Shown here piece after piece: positions 1 to 6,710 of a DNA stretch of 14,088 nucleotides. The translations under genes and the position numbers were made by a program. Origin of the DNA: SAR202 cluster bacterium AC-647-N09_OGT_505m (GTDB lineage: Bacteria > Chloroflexota > Dehalococcoidia > UBA2985). Every line of letters starts with the position of its first letter. Position 1 is the first letter of the stretch. The stretch is taken from contig VEXC01000022.1 of the NCBI GenBank assembly GCA_009391225.1, forward strand, positions 1-14,088, in the 5' to 3' direction. The notes beneath the pieces are model-generated. The model did no database searches. It was not told where the DNA came from and saw nothing but the letters and a program-made list of their open reading frames with translations.

Positions 1-234
1 CATCTCCATGTGAGATCCAGTATCGTAGTGCGTGGAGATAGCCTCTTCATGGGATCCCGACGTGTCGTGGGTAGAGAGTATATCCAGGTGAGATCCAGTA
101 TCGTAGTGCGTGGATATCATCACGTCATGTGAGACAGAATCAGAATGGGCAGAAAGCAACTCAAGATGGGATCCAGAATCGTAGTGCGTAGATAGTGCTG
201 CATTGTGAGATCCGGTAGGTACGTGGTCTGAAAT
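1..234 (-). repeat. Six tandem 39-bp coding repeats (13-aa histidine units)
   Basis: Unit boundaries in order of translation are 234-196, 195-157, 156-118, 117-79, 78-40 and 39-1, with no indels between them. Units 4 and 6 are identical over 27 nt (TCC ACG CAC TAC GAT ... TCT CAC) although they are separated by a more divergent unit 5, and unit 2 shares much of the same stretch. This points to duplication of a two-unit, 78-bp block. Unit 3 is the most divergent. The array may continue beyond the left edge. Confidence 0.9.
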
Positions 235-369
235 CAGTTGATCGTGACCAGCACTCGGGCTATCCTGAGCGAATACCCCCATAGGCACCATCAATATGAG
301 TAACAACAAAGTCGCGAGAACGGCGAGTGTTGATAATTTGAGTTGGAGTGAGCCTATAGCTCCGTACAT
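1..369 (-). CDS. Exported protein with 13-residue histidine-rich tandem repeats (partial, C-terminus beyond the window)
   Basis: Reading leftward from ATG at 369-367 there are 123 codons with no stop, so the gene runs off the left edge. AAGGG (376-380) lies 6 nt upstream of the ATG, a good ribosome binding site. Residues 1-34 form a signal peptide: a hydrophobic stretch around residues 17-33 ends in GVFA, with cleavage expected before QD. From residue 46 to the edge the protein is six back-to-back 13-residue units, with consensus [IL]-S-[TDA]-H-x-x-[TS]-G-S-H-x-x-x. The histidines at unit positions 4 and 10 are invariant, and His42 fits as the second His of a degenerate earlier unit. His spacing therefore alternates 6 and 7 residues. 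Ser and Asp are abundant and Cys is absent. I do not recognise the family. Secretion is well supported. Metal binding or a beta-solenoid fold is only a guess from the spacing. The gene diverges from the Big_2 lipoprotein gene. Confidence 0.85.
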   Translation of the reverse strand, partial: MYGAIGSLQLKLSTLAVLATLLLLILMVPMGVFAQDSPSAGHDQLISDHVPTGSHNAALSTHYDSGSHLELLSAHSDSVSHDVMISTHYDTGSHLDILSTHDTSGSHEEAISTHYDTGSHMEM

Positions 370-400
370 CTTGGACCCTTATGTGAATTGCGCTAGCGGC

Positions 401-413
401 ATTATACATTATA
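401..413 (-). promoter_or_regulatory. Tandem TATAAT -10 hexamers for the histidine-repeat gene
   Basis: On the minus strand two perfect TATAAT hexamers (413-408 and 406-401) are separated by one base, about 32-39 bases upstream of the start codon at 369. Start of transcription near 395-400 would leave a 25-30 nt leader carrying the AAGGG ribosome binding site. No good -35 hexamer is visible at 17 bp, so recognition may rely on the strong -10 or on an activator. Confidence 0.55.
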
Positions 414-502
414 GAGGAATTCTGATATAAATTGGGTACTTGTTAGATATTGATTGAATCTCGTGGAAATGCTATTCCTGGTATCTCATTAATCGATAGA
501 CA

Positions 503-511
503 TGCTATAGT
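503..511 (+). promoter_or_regulatory. Extended -10 promoter candidate for the Big_2 lipoprotein gene
   Basis: TGC followed by TATAGT (506-511) matches an extended -10 element. It lies 35 nt before the TTG start at 547 and ahead of the ribosome binding site at 536-541. No convincing -35 element is present. It faces away from the tandem TATAAT pair at 401-413, making this a divergent promoter region. Confidence 0.4.
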
Positions 512-546
512 TTTGTGAGAGACTTATTAATTTGTAAGGTGCTATC

Positions 547-2019
547 TTGTACATTTCTAGCTCTGCAGTTGCGACTGTCAGGCAGTTACTACAGAGGGTA
601 CTTGTTGGGCTTTTCCTGCTAATTGTTCTTTTGGCCGTGGCTTGTGGGGGATCTGACCCAACCCCAACTACCAACCCTAGCCCCATTCCTACCAACACCC
701 CATTGCTAACCCATGTTGCCTCACCGGCGGCTGAAGTCGCCACATCCGTTACTTTGAGTCCCAACTCGCCCATACTGACAGCTGGTCAGACGCGATTGCT
801 GGTTGCAACTGCCAAGGATGCGGCTGGAGTTGTACTGGCCGACCTTAGCGCCACATGGTCCACATCAAACCAGTCTGTTGCAACAGTATCAGCAGACGGT
901 CTTGTGACAGGTATATCGCCTGGCTCAGTTATAGTAACTGTCAGTACCGGAGGAGTAATCGGAACTTCATCCATAACTGTGTCTGAAGCAAAGGTCGGCT
1001 CTATAGCCGTAAATCCTCAGTCAGCCACCCTGATAACTGGACAAACCCAAAAATTGACAGCAACCCTCAAGGATGTGCAAGGCAATGTAGTAGCCAGTCA
1101 GACCATTGTCTGGGAAAGTTCTACCAGGTCGTCTGCGACAGTCTCTACAACTGGGTTGGTCACAGGCATAGCTCCTGGCACAAGCACGATAACTGCTACA
1201 GCATATGGGAAAACCGCAACTGCAGTTATCTCTGTCACTCAAGCTACAATAGCTAATGTGACACTAGTTCCAGAATCACACACCGTGACGATTGGACAGA
1301 TCAAACAGATGTCCGTCAGTGTCAGGGATACACACGGGAACGTGATCAAAAACCTACCGGTGGATTGGTCAAGTTCCAAGATGTCTGTGGCTACAGTTTC
1401 CGCCACAGGTTTGGTTTCTGCCATAGCTTCTGGTACAAGTACTGTAACCGCCACGGTGTCAGGTGTAAGTGACACAACCATTGTCACAGTGACTGTTATA
1501 CCAGCCTCATCGGTAACAGTAAGCCCACAGTCGCCTAACGTTACCACTGGTCAAACACAGCAATTGATATCTACCATGCTAGATGCGAATGGTAATGTGA
1601 TTGCTGGCCAAACGGTCTCGTGGTCAAGTTCAAATCCCTCGTCTGCTACTGTATCTGACATTGGGCTGGTTACTGGGATAGCCCCTGGCACTAGTACGGT
1701 TACCGCCACATCTGGAGGTGTAACAGGTACAGCGCTCATAACAGTAACTGAGGCCTCTATTGCTTCTGTTACAGTTACACCATCCCTTTACGTTCTGACT
1801 GCTGGAAGTATAGTAAAGCTTAGTGCCACCCTAAAAGACACCTCCGGTAACGAGATCACTGGTAGGGCTGTAACTTGGTCAAGTTCAGATCCGTCAGTCG
1901 CCACTGTCTCAGATACTGGGTTTGTGAATAGCAAAGCGCAGGGCTCTGCCACAATTACCGCCACGGCCGAAGGGATTAGTGCGACTGCAAGTATAGAAGT
2001 CGTGGAATTGGCATATTGA
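547..2019 (+). CDS. Lipoprotein with five bacterial Ig-like (Big_2) domains
   Basis: The product is 490 aa. The TTG start is chosen because AAGGTG (536-541) lies 5 nt upstream and the signal peptide begins here. Residues 12-32 are a hydrophobic signal segment ending in L-A-V-A-Cys33, a usable though not perfect lipobox, so the protein is probably lipid-anchored outside the membrane. A Pro/Thr/Ser linker (about 36-56) leads into five Ig-like repeats of about 84 aa each: roughly 65-147, 149-232, 233-316, 317-402 and 403-487. Each has the Big_2 pattern: 'ltaGqtqqLsatlkDa.GN', then 'v.WsSsnpsvATVs..GlVtgiapGtstvTAt', then a final 'I.Vt'. Such arrays act as rigid stalks or in surface adhesion. No enzymatic or binding head domain is present, so the specific role is unknown. 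The repeats are also partly conserved at the DNA level (TGGTCAAGTTC recurs). Confidence 0.9.
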   Translation: MYISSSAVATVRQLLQRVLVGLFLLIVLLAVACGGSDPTPTTNPSPIPTNTPLLTHVASPAAEVATSVTLSPNSPILTAGQTRLLVATAKDAAGVVLADLSATWSTSNQSVATVSADGLVTGISPGSVIVTVSTGGVIGTSSITVSEAKVGSIAVNPQSATLITGQTQKLTATLKDVQGNVVASQTIVWESSTRSSATVSTTGLVTGIAPGTSTITATAYGKTATAVISVTQATIANVTLVPESHTVTIGQIKQMSVSVRDTHGNVIKNLPVDWSSSKMSVATVSATGLVSAIASGTSTVTATVSGVSDTTIVTVTVIPASSVTVSPQSPNVTTGQTQQLISTMLDANGNVIAGQTVSWSSSNPSSATVSDIGLVTGIAPGTSTVTATSGGVTGTALITVTEASIASVTVTPSLYVLTAGSIVKLSATLKDTSGNEITGRAVTWSSSDPSVATVSDTGFVNSKAQGSATITATAEGISATASIEVVELAY

Positions 2020-2252
2020 TCTGAACTAAGGTCTTATCTCAGCTTGTCCCATTGGTGACGAGAGAGCAGGCACTAATCTCGGCCTCACTGCGGTCCGATT
2101 GTCGCGGGGCCACCTGCTCGGCGAGCTTGTGGATGGTCAGGCTGTAGCTCCAAGATCGCAGGTTGTCGGGTTGAATTCGCGGGAGGGGCACGGTCTACTG
2201 TCTCGGCCACAGGTCATAGGGAAAGCCATTGAGGATAATTGCTTCCCGATTC

Positions 2253-3302
2253 CTAGGGCAGTGGCAACTCTACCCATGCTTCTCGCTCCGCCGAGAGGAA
2301 GCAGGCCGTGGTAAACTCTGTGTACTTGAGACCGTCGAAGAAGGTCGCCAGATCAGGAGAGGGCATTCTGTCATCCCGAATCATCGAGATGAAGTCCTCG
2401 TTCATCGCCCAACGGCTCTCGGTTCCAGGAGGAATGGGAATCGGCTGGAGCTCCTGTTCTCCAGCCCGAGCGCCGAAGATTCCGACAGGTCCTTGTCCTC
2501 GCGTAGGCCAATAGTGGACCAGGGTCCCTCCACTCCCATATATCTCCAGCCGAGGATGTCCCCCTAGACGGGTCACCCCGCTGTGCAGATACACTATGGG
2601 GGTGCCGTCTTCAAGCTCTGCTAGTATGTTCATGGTATCGGGCAGTTGACCATATGAGTCAACGTCTAGCCGCTCAGGGTGAAAGGTCTTCACCTGGGCA
2701 AAGACTCGCAGATGGTCTCCGAACCAGCGTCGGTTGATCTCGGCACTAACACCCAAGTACTGGAAGTTGATGCCCGAAAACTTACGACTCTGTCGCCAGT
2801 GCAACGGCTGAGAGAAATCAGCATACTGGCCGTTGAACCGATAATCCAAGACCTGGTAGACCCGACCCACATAGCCCTCCGCTAGGAGTTTACGCATCAT
2901 GGCATCGCCAGGCACTCGCAGGTTGGAGAGCATCGTTTTGAGGTGGGGATTCTCCTGAGCTGTGTGGTACATGGCCCGTGCCCCTGCCAAGTCATCTGCC
3001 ATGTGGGCTTCTGTAAACACATGCTTACCTGCTCTCATGGCCGCGACGGCCACTGGTGCATGCATGTAGGGCCAGGTGCCAATTACCACGGCATCCACTT
3101 GGGGCAGAGAGACCACTTCATGCCAATCAGTCAAGACCGTGGAGAAGTTGAATTCTCTCGCCACCGCCTGCCCAGAGGCCTCGGAGCGATTGCAGACGGC
3201 TACAATCTCAACTCCCGGGATCTTGAGGAAGTTCGGTAGATGAAACCTGCGTGTGAAGCTACCGGCGCCAACTACAGCCAGGCGAACAGGTTGTTGAGCC
3301 AT
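2253..3302 (-). CDS. Gfo/Idh/MocA-family protein with degenerate catalytic motifs
   Basis: The product is 349 aa, normal for the family. I chose the ATG at 3302-3300 over the in-frame GTG at 3320 because GGGAGAG lies just upstream of it and the Rossmann fold starts directly after. Residues 1-120 are the NAD(P)-binding domain: V-G-A-G at 11-14, FHLPNF at 20-25, CNRS at 37-40. Residues 125-349 match the C-terminal beta-sheet domain. Family enzymes usually carry Glu-Lys-Pro after 'GKHV', with the Lys in catalysis; here residues 98-100 are Glu-Ala-His. The usual G-x-H-x-x-D motif is replaced by G-V-S-A-E-I (184-189). A typical sugar dehydrogenase mechanism is therefore doubtful. It could be a different oxidoreductase or a non-catalytic relative. 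The gene stands alone, convergent with the lipoprotein gene, with a palindromic site upstream. Confidence 0.85.
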   Translation of the reverse strand: MAQQPVRLAVVGAGSFTRRFHLPNFLKIPGVEIVAVCNRSEASGQAVAREFNFSTVLTDWHEVVSLPQVDAVVIGTWPYMHAPVAVAAMRAGKHVFTEAHMADDLAGARAMYHTAQENPHLKTMLSNLRVPGDAMMRKLLAEGYVGRVYQVLDYRFNGQYADFSQPLHWRQSRKFSGINFQYLGVSAEINRRWFGDHLRVFAQVKTFHPERLDVDSYGQLPDTMNILAELEDGTPIVYLHSGVTRLGGHPRLEIYGSGGTLVHYWPTRGQGPVGIFGARAGEQELQPIPIPPGTESRWAMNEDFISMIRDDRMPSPDLATFFDGLKYTEFTTACFLSAEREAWVELPLP

Positions 3303-3330
3303 AGTTCTCTCCCATATCACTTCACCGATT

Positions 3331-3350
3331 TTAGAGTATGCATACTCTAA
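3331..3350. promoter_or_regulatory. Perfect 20-bp palindrome, probable operator of the Gfo/Idh gene
   Basis: TTAGAGTATGCATACTCTAA reads identically on both strands and sits 28 bp upstream of the Gfo/Idh start codon. Its size, perfect symmetry and position are typical of a site for a dimeric helix-turn-helix repressor such as a GntR-type protein. No regulator gene lies nearby, so the factor is unknown. Confidence 0.5.
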
Positions 3351-3894
3351 CGTTCCTCACCTCAATACTCCTGATCCCGAGAAAGCTGCCATACACGACA
3401 AGAACCATGGTAGTATCACTTTCGGACTCAGTCAAACATCGCATCAAGCTTGGCAAGATTCCGTCTACTCTACTATCGCAGGCGCCATGCCACTTCCGGT
3501 GAATTTGCCATATCCTCGGGCAACGGTAAGGTGGAAGAAGATCCCTGTACACCTCATCATGTCACACGCGTCACGTAGCTTAGCTGGGAACACCCTGCAA
3601 TCCAGGAAAATCCCTCGGTTTCCTATTGGCTGCAGCGGACCTCCTGAAGCAGGATCGGCTCAATAGGGTGAGTCGAGAAGGGGTACTAGTACGTCACCAA
3701 CCGAATGTATGGTGCAAGGTGGTAATGAGCCATTGGCCAGGGATATGTTGAGGTGTGGCAGAAGGGTACAATCTAGAGCCACCCCTGTTCTACGAAATAC
3801 CCCTTAGGGTTCACAATAGCGGGAGGGCCCCACAGCACTAGGAGTCCGTTGAGGGATTAGGTACAACTAGGCCCTGAAATGACGAATTGCCCGG
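3351..3894. other. Gene-free stretch with nested stem-loops
   Basis: No reading frame here looks like a real protein. It does hold symmetric DNA. CCTATTG (3622-3628) pairs with CAATAGG (3661-3667), enclosing a smaller perfect hairpin TCCTG-AAG-CAGGA (3642-3654). Just downstream, GTACTAGTAC (3683-3692) is a 10-bp palindrome flanked by GGTGA (3667-3671) and TCACC (3694-3698). No T-tract follows these, so they are not standard terminators. They could be a small structured RNA or a decayed repeat element. Confidence 0.4.
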
Positions 3895-6477
3895 TCACTT
3901 GACGTGTGGTGCATAGTCCATCCCTATATGGCCCAGAGCCTTCAACTCATCGTATTCCTCCTCCGAGAGGTTGAGCACTTCTCGGTATATGTAGTCGTTG
4001 TCCTCACCCACCCTAACTGGAGGCTTACGCACCTCAAAGGGTATCTTGGACATCTTGTAGGTTGTGCCGGGATAGAGATGGGTACCCACCTCAGGAGCTG
4101 TGACTGATACGAAGAAGCCCCGTTCCTTAATGTGGGGATCATTGAAGGCATGCTCTTCGTGCATCACATGCCCCGCGCTAATTCCCCCAATCTGCAGGGT
4201 ATGGAACAAATCAATGGGGTCTTGAGTGGTCGTCCATGCCCCAATTATCTGATCTACCTGGTTATGGTTGGCCAAGAGCCCAACCATGTCACCAAACCGT
4301 TCATCTTCCACCAACTCTTGCTTCTCCATGAGGCGGCAGAGAGTATGCCATTGCTCTATCTTTCCAAGGGAGATTGCGATCCATTCATCGTCTCCGGCGC
4401 AAGGGTAAACCCCCTGCACCATCAGCCCCATGTGATCTCGGTTACCAGGAGAGGAGGCCACCCGGCCGTTGATTGTGTAGTCCATGAAGAGCTCCCCCAA
4501 GTGGGGCAAGAAATTCTCGGCCAGGGATATGTCTATGTACATTCCATTTCCTGTCTTCTCTCGCTGTCGTAAGGCCATAATGGCTGCGATGGCAATGGTG
4601 ACCCCAGAGCACGCATCGGTGGCAACAGAGGCAGGGACCCCTTCAGAATCCATGTCCGGATAGCCCATGACTGAGTAGTGGCCGATACCAGCCTCAAACT
4701 GGCTCCCTATCCCACGATAGTGAGTCCACGGCCCAGTCTGTCCATACCCACACACAGAGATCATTATGAGCCTGGGATTCCATTGGCTCACAACCGAGTA
4801 ATCGACTCCAAGCCCAGCCATGGAGCCTGAGGCATTGTTCTCAATGAACACGTCACTTACCTCCACCAGCTTGCGGAAGGTCTCCAGCCCTTTAGGGGAT
4901 AGGAGGTCCAGGGACATGCTGTGCTTGTTGCGTGCGTGCTGGTTGAATCCGGATGATCGATTCCAGGGCCGTTCTCCGGGGTCCCTGTCAGGAAACGTCG
5001 ACCTAGCCCGCTTTTTCTCAGCATCCGGGTCAGGATGTGCATACTGGCCTCGGCCTGGCGGTATTCGCTGGAGCGTCTCCACCCGAATCACCTCGGCTCC
5101 ATTGTCGCCAAGGAACATGGTTCCGTAGGGACCCGCGAAAATCACTGTCATATCGACAATGCGTATTCCTTCCAAAGGAAGTTTGTTCCTCTCGCCACTC
5201 TGTTCGATTGAGGCGCTATCCACGCCTACTTCGGTTCTCAACTCAGCCAAGCTGGATCCCTCTAGCCCAGCGGAACCACTCATCCCCGAAATACGCAACT
5301 CGTCTTCAAGGACTTCGCTATTGTGTTGGCCCAGCATGGGTGCCGGTCTATGGATATTCCACCACCCATTATTGTTGAATATCGGCGCGCCAGGATAACG
5401 GAACTCTCCCGCTACGGGGTGGTCTATCTCTACGAAGTAATTCCGAAAAGCAAGCTGCTGGTGGTTGTCTACTGCCTGGTCAATAGTGAGGATGGGACCG
5501 ATGAGCATTTCGTTGGCCTGTCCCTCCGCCACCACCTCCTCCATAGTCCTCTCCAATATCCATGGAAGCCAGATGGTGGTCTCAAATTCTTCCCGGGCGT
5601 CCAGGTCCAACTGGCCCATAGTTGTGCCATAGTAGCTGTCCACCAGGTCCGGCCTTCCCATGGTATCGGCTACCCTGGGCCATCGCGCACCCCCTCCTGA
5701 CACCGAGATGTAGCCGTCGGCGCAGGGATAAACACCACTGGGATAGCCACCCCTTATGGGACCCAGGCGTTGCCCTTTGTCTCCGGTGTACTGATATTGC
5801 ACCAGAGATCCAGTGCGCCCATTAATGGAGCCCAACTGGGTCTCAAATATCGAGACATCCACATGCTGTCCACCCAGCCCCTGGTGCTCTCTCCCATACC
5901 AGGCAAATAGCGTTGCCACTGCTGCGGTGTTACCTGCCTGATAAAACCCGTGGTTCCCTCCTAGCTTCAGGGGATGACGGTCTGGTAGCCCTGAGGAGTT
6001 CATCTTCCCTCCCGTGGCAAACAGCACCAGTTCTGATAGCCTGTAATCACGGTATGGACCAGTCTGCCCGAAGTTGGAAACCGAGGTCATTATCAGGTCA
6101 GGGTTGATTTTAGTCAGAGAGTCGTAGTCCAATCCCAACCTGGCCATCACCTCGGGTTTGAAGCTCTCCACCAGGATGTCTGCTCCCTTCACCAGCTCCT
6201 TCAGGGTTTCCACGCCTTCCGTGGTCTTCAAGTCAAGGGTTATGCCCCGTTTGTTGGTGTTCAGGAAAAGAAACAGGCCACTCTTCTCGGGGTGAGAGAG
6301 GTCACCTGGGAATGGACCCATTCTACGGGCGTAGTCCCCTGTGCCGGGGCGTTCCACCTTTATCACGTCGGCACCGAAGTCCGCCAGGAGCTTTGTGCAG
6401 TAAGGCCCGGCGATGCCGTGGGTCAGATCAATGACACGAAGATCGGAGAGAGGCTGCGCCTCCGAGTGCTCTACCAT
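3895..6477 (-). CDS. Fused two-domain CaiB/BaiF (class III) CoA-transferase
   Basis: The product is 860 aa, about twice the usual 380-430 aa, and contains two complete class III CoA-transferase domains. The start is ATG at 6477, with AGGAGGG (6483-6489) 5 nt upstream. Domain 1 (about 8-398) has 'LSDLRVIDLTHGIAGPY', 'FGADVIKVE', 'FGQTGPYRDY' (136-145), 'GGQHVDVS' (202-209) and 'APMLGQHN' (379-386). A poorly conserved linker (about 399-431) follows. Domain 2 (about 432-835) has 'LPLEGIRIVDMT', 'GAEVIRVE', 'YGQTGPW' (578-584) and 'GNGMYIDIS' (643-651). Family enzymes move CoA between acids through a catalytic Asp (Asp169 in Oxalobacter formyl-CoA transferase) lying in D-x-x-x-G, 24 residues before the G of the GQHVDV-like motif. 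Domain 2 has it (Asp621 in VATDACSG). Domain 1 has Phe178 there. This looks like a catalytic/non-catalytic pair joined in one chain; the acyl substrate cannot be told from sequence. Confidence 0.92.
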   Translation of the reverse strand: MVEHSEAQPLSDLRVIDLTHGIAGPYCTKLLADFGADVIKVERPGTGDYARRMGPFPGDLSHPEKSGLFLFLNTNKRGITLDLKTTEGVETLKELVKGADILVESFKPEVMARLGLDYDSLTKINPDLIMTSVSNFGQTGPYRDYRLSELVLFATGGKMNSSGLPDRHPLKLGGNHGFYQAGNTAAVATLFAWYGREHQGLGGQHVDVSIFETQLGSINGRTGSLVQYQYTGDKGQRLGPIRGGYPSGVYPCADGYISVSGGGARWPRVADTMGRPDLVDSYYGTTMGQLDLDAREEFETTIWLPWILERTMEEVVAEGQANEMLIGPILTIDQAVDNHQQLAFRNYFVEIDHPVAGEFRYPGAPIFNNNGWWNIHRPAPMLGQHNSEVLEDELRISGMSGSAGLEGSSLAELRTEVGVDSASIEQSGERNKLPLEGIRIVDMTVIFAGPYGTMFLGDNGAEVIRVETLQRIPPGRGQYAHPDPDAEKKRARSTFPDRDPGERPWNRSSGFNQHARNKHSMSLDLLSPKGLETFRKLVEVSDVFIENNASGSMAGLGVDYSVVSQWNPRLIMISVCGYGQTGPWTHYRGIGSQFEAGIGHYSVMGYPDMDSEGVPASVATDACSGVTIAIAAIMALRQREKTGNGMYIDISLAENFLPHLGELFMDYTINGRVASSPGNRDHMGLMVQGVYPCAGDDEWIAISLGKIEQWHTLCRLMEKQELVEDERFGDMVGLLANHNQVDQIIGAWTTTQDPIDLFHTLQIGGISAGHVMHEEHAFNDPHIKERGFFVSVTAPEVGTHLYPGTTYKMSKIPFEVRKPPVRVGEDNDYIYREVLNLSEEEYDELKALGHIGMDYAPHVK

Positions 6478-6535
6478 GGATTCCCTCCTGCTTAACAAGG
6501 ATCTTGGCTTTTATCGTCTAGAGACCGGGTTCGGA

Positions 6536-6563
6536 CTGACTAGCCGTGTGAGTAGCTAGTCAG
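6536..6563. repeat. 9-bp perfect inverted repeat upstream of the fused CoA-transferase gene
   Basis: CTGACTAGC (6536-6544) and GCTAGTCAG (6555-6563) are exact reverse complements around a 10-nt spacer. The element lies 59 nt upstream of the start codon at 6477 and 15 nt from the tRNA-like relic. There is no T-run, so a terminator is unlikely. A regulatory site or the edge of a decayed mobile element are both possible. Confidence 0.5.
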
Positions 6564-6578
6564 CGGGTTCCACAGCGG

Positions 6579-6622
6579 TTTGCAAGCAGGTGTCACAGGT
6601 TCGAGTCCACTATCTGACACCA
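6579..6622 (+). pseudogene. tRNA 3'-half relic (alanine-like anticodon loop, T-loop and CCA end)
   Basis: TTTGCAA (6579-6585) followed by GCAGG resembles the anticodon loop and 3' stem of a tRNA-Ala with anticodon TGC. After it come GTC and then GGTTCGAGTCC (6598-6608), the classic T-arm signature, and an ACACCA end (6617-6622). The T-stem is broken (ACAGG against CCACT), and no matching 5' half with acceptor and D-arm is found upstream, so it is not a working tRNA. Such 3' fragments are commonly left by elements that integrate into tRNA genes. The segment can also fold as GGTGTCA (6589-6595) with TGACACC (6615-6621). Confidence 0.5.
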
Positions 6623-6633
6623 TAGTTTTGTAC

Positions 6634-6664
6634 AAAAAGGACCTCCAACACTATGCCAGAGGTC
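6634..6664 (-). terminator. Rho-independent terminator of the small exported-protein gene
   Basis: Read on the minus strand, GACCTC (6664-6659) and GAGGTC (6645-6640) form a 6-bp GC-rich stem with a 13-nt loop. This is followed by C and TTTTT (6638-6634). It lies 46 nt past the stop codon of the gene at 6711-7121, in the right orientation to end it. Confidence 0.65.
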
Positions 6665-6710
6665 TCTTGTGGGGGAGACACTACACCGCTGCTTACCTAC
6701 ACACCCCTAA

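Noticed and set aside
1..234. CRISPR array
   Set aside because: The 39-bp period is continuous coding sequence with no separate unique spacers, and divergence follows codons, so it is a protein repeat.
2099..2314. 71-codon plus-strand frame after the lipoprotein gene
   Set aside because: It overlaps the end of the Gfo/Idh gene antisense, has no ribosome binding site and no protein-like pattern. A faint tRNA-like string (GTAGCTC ... GGGTTGAATTC) around 2140-2180 lacks any paired arms.
3331..3552. 73-codon minus-strand frame upstream of the Gfo/Idh gene
   Set aside because: The frame runs through the perfect palindrome, is rich in Cys, Arg and Trp, and has no ribosome binding site or recognisable domain.
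4857..5128. Several frames antisense to the fused CoA-transferase
   Set aside because: They are shadows of the clearly coding minus-strand gene, whose two domains account for the whole region.
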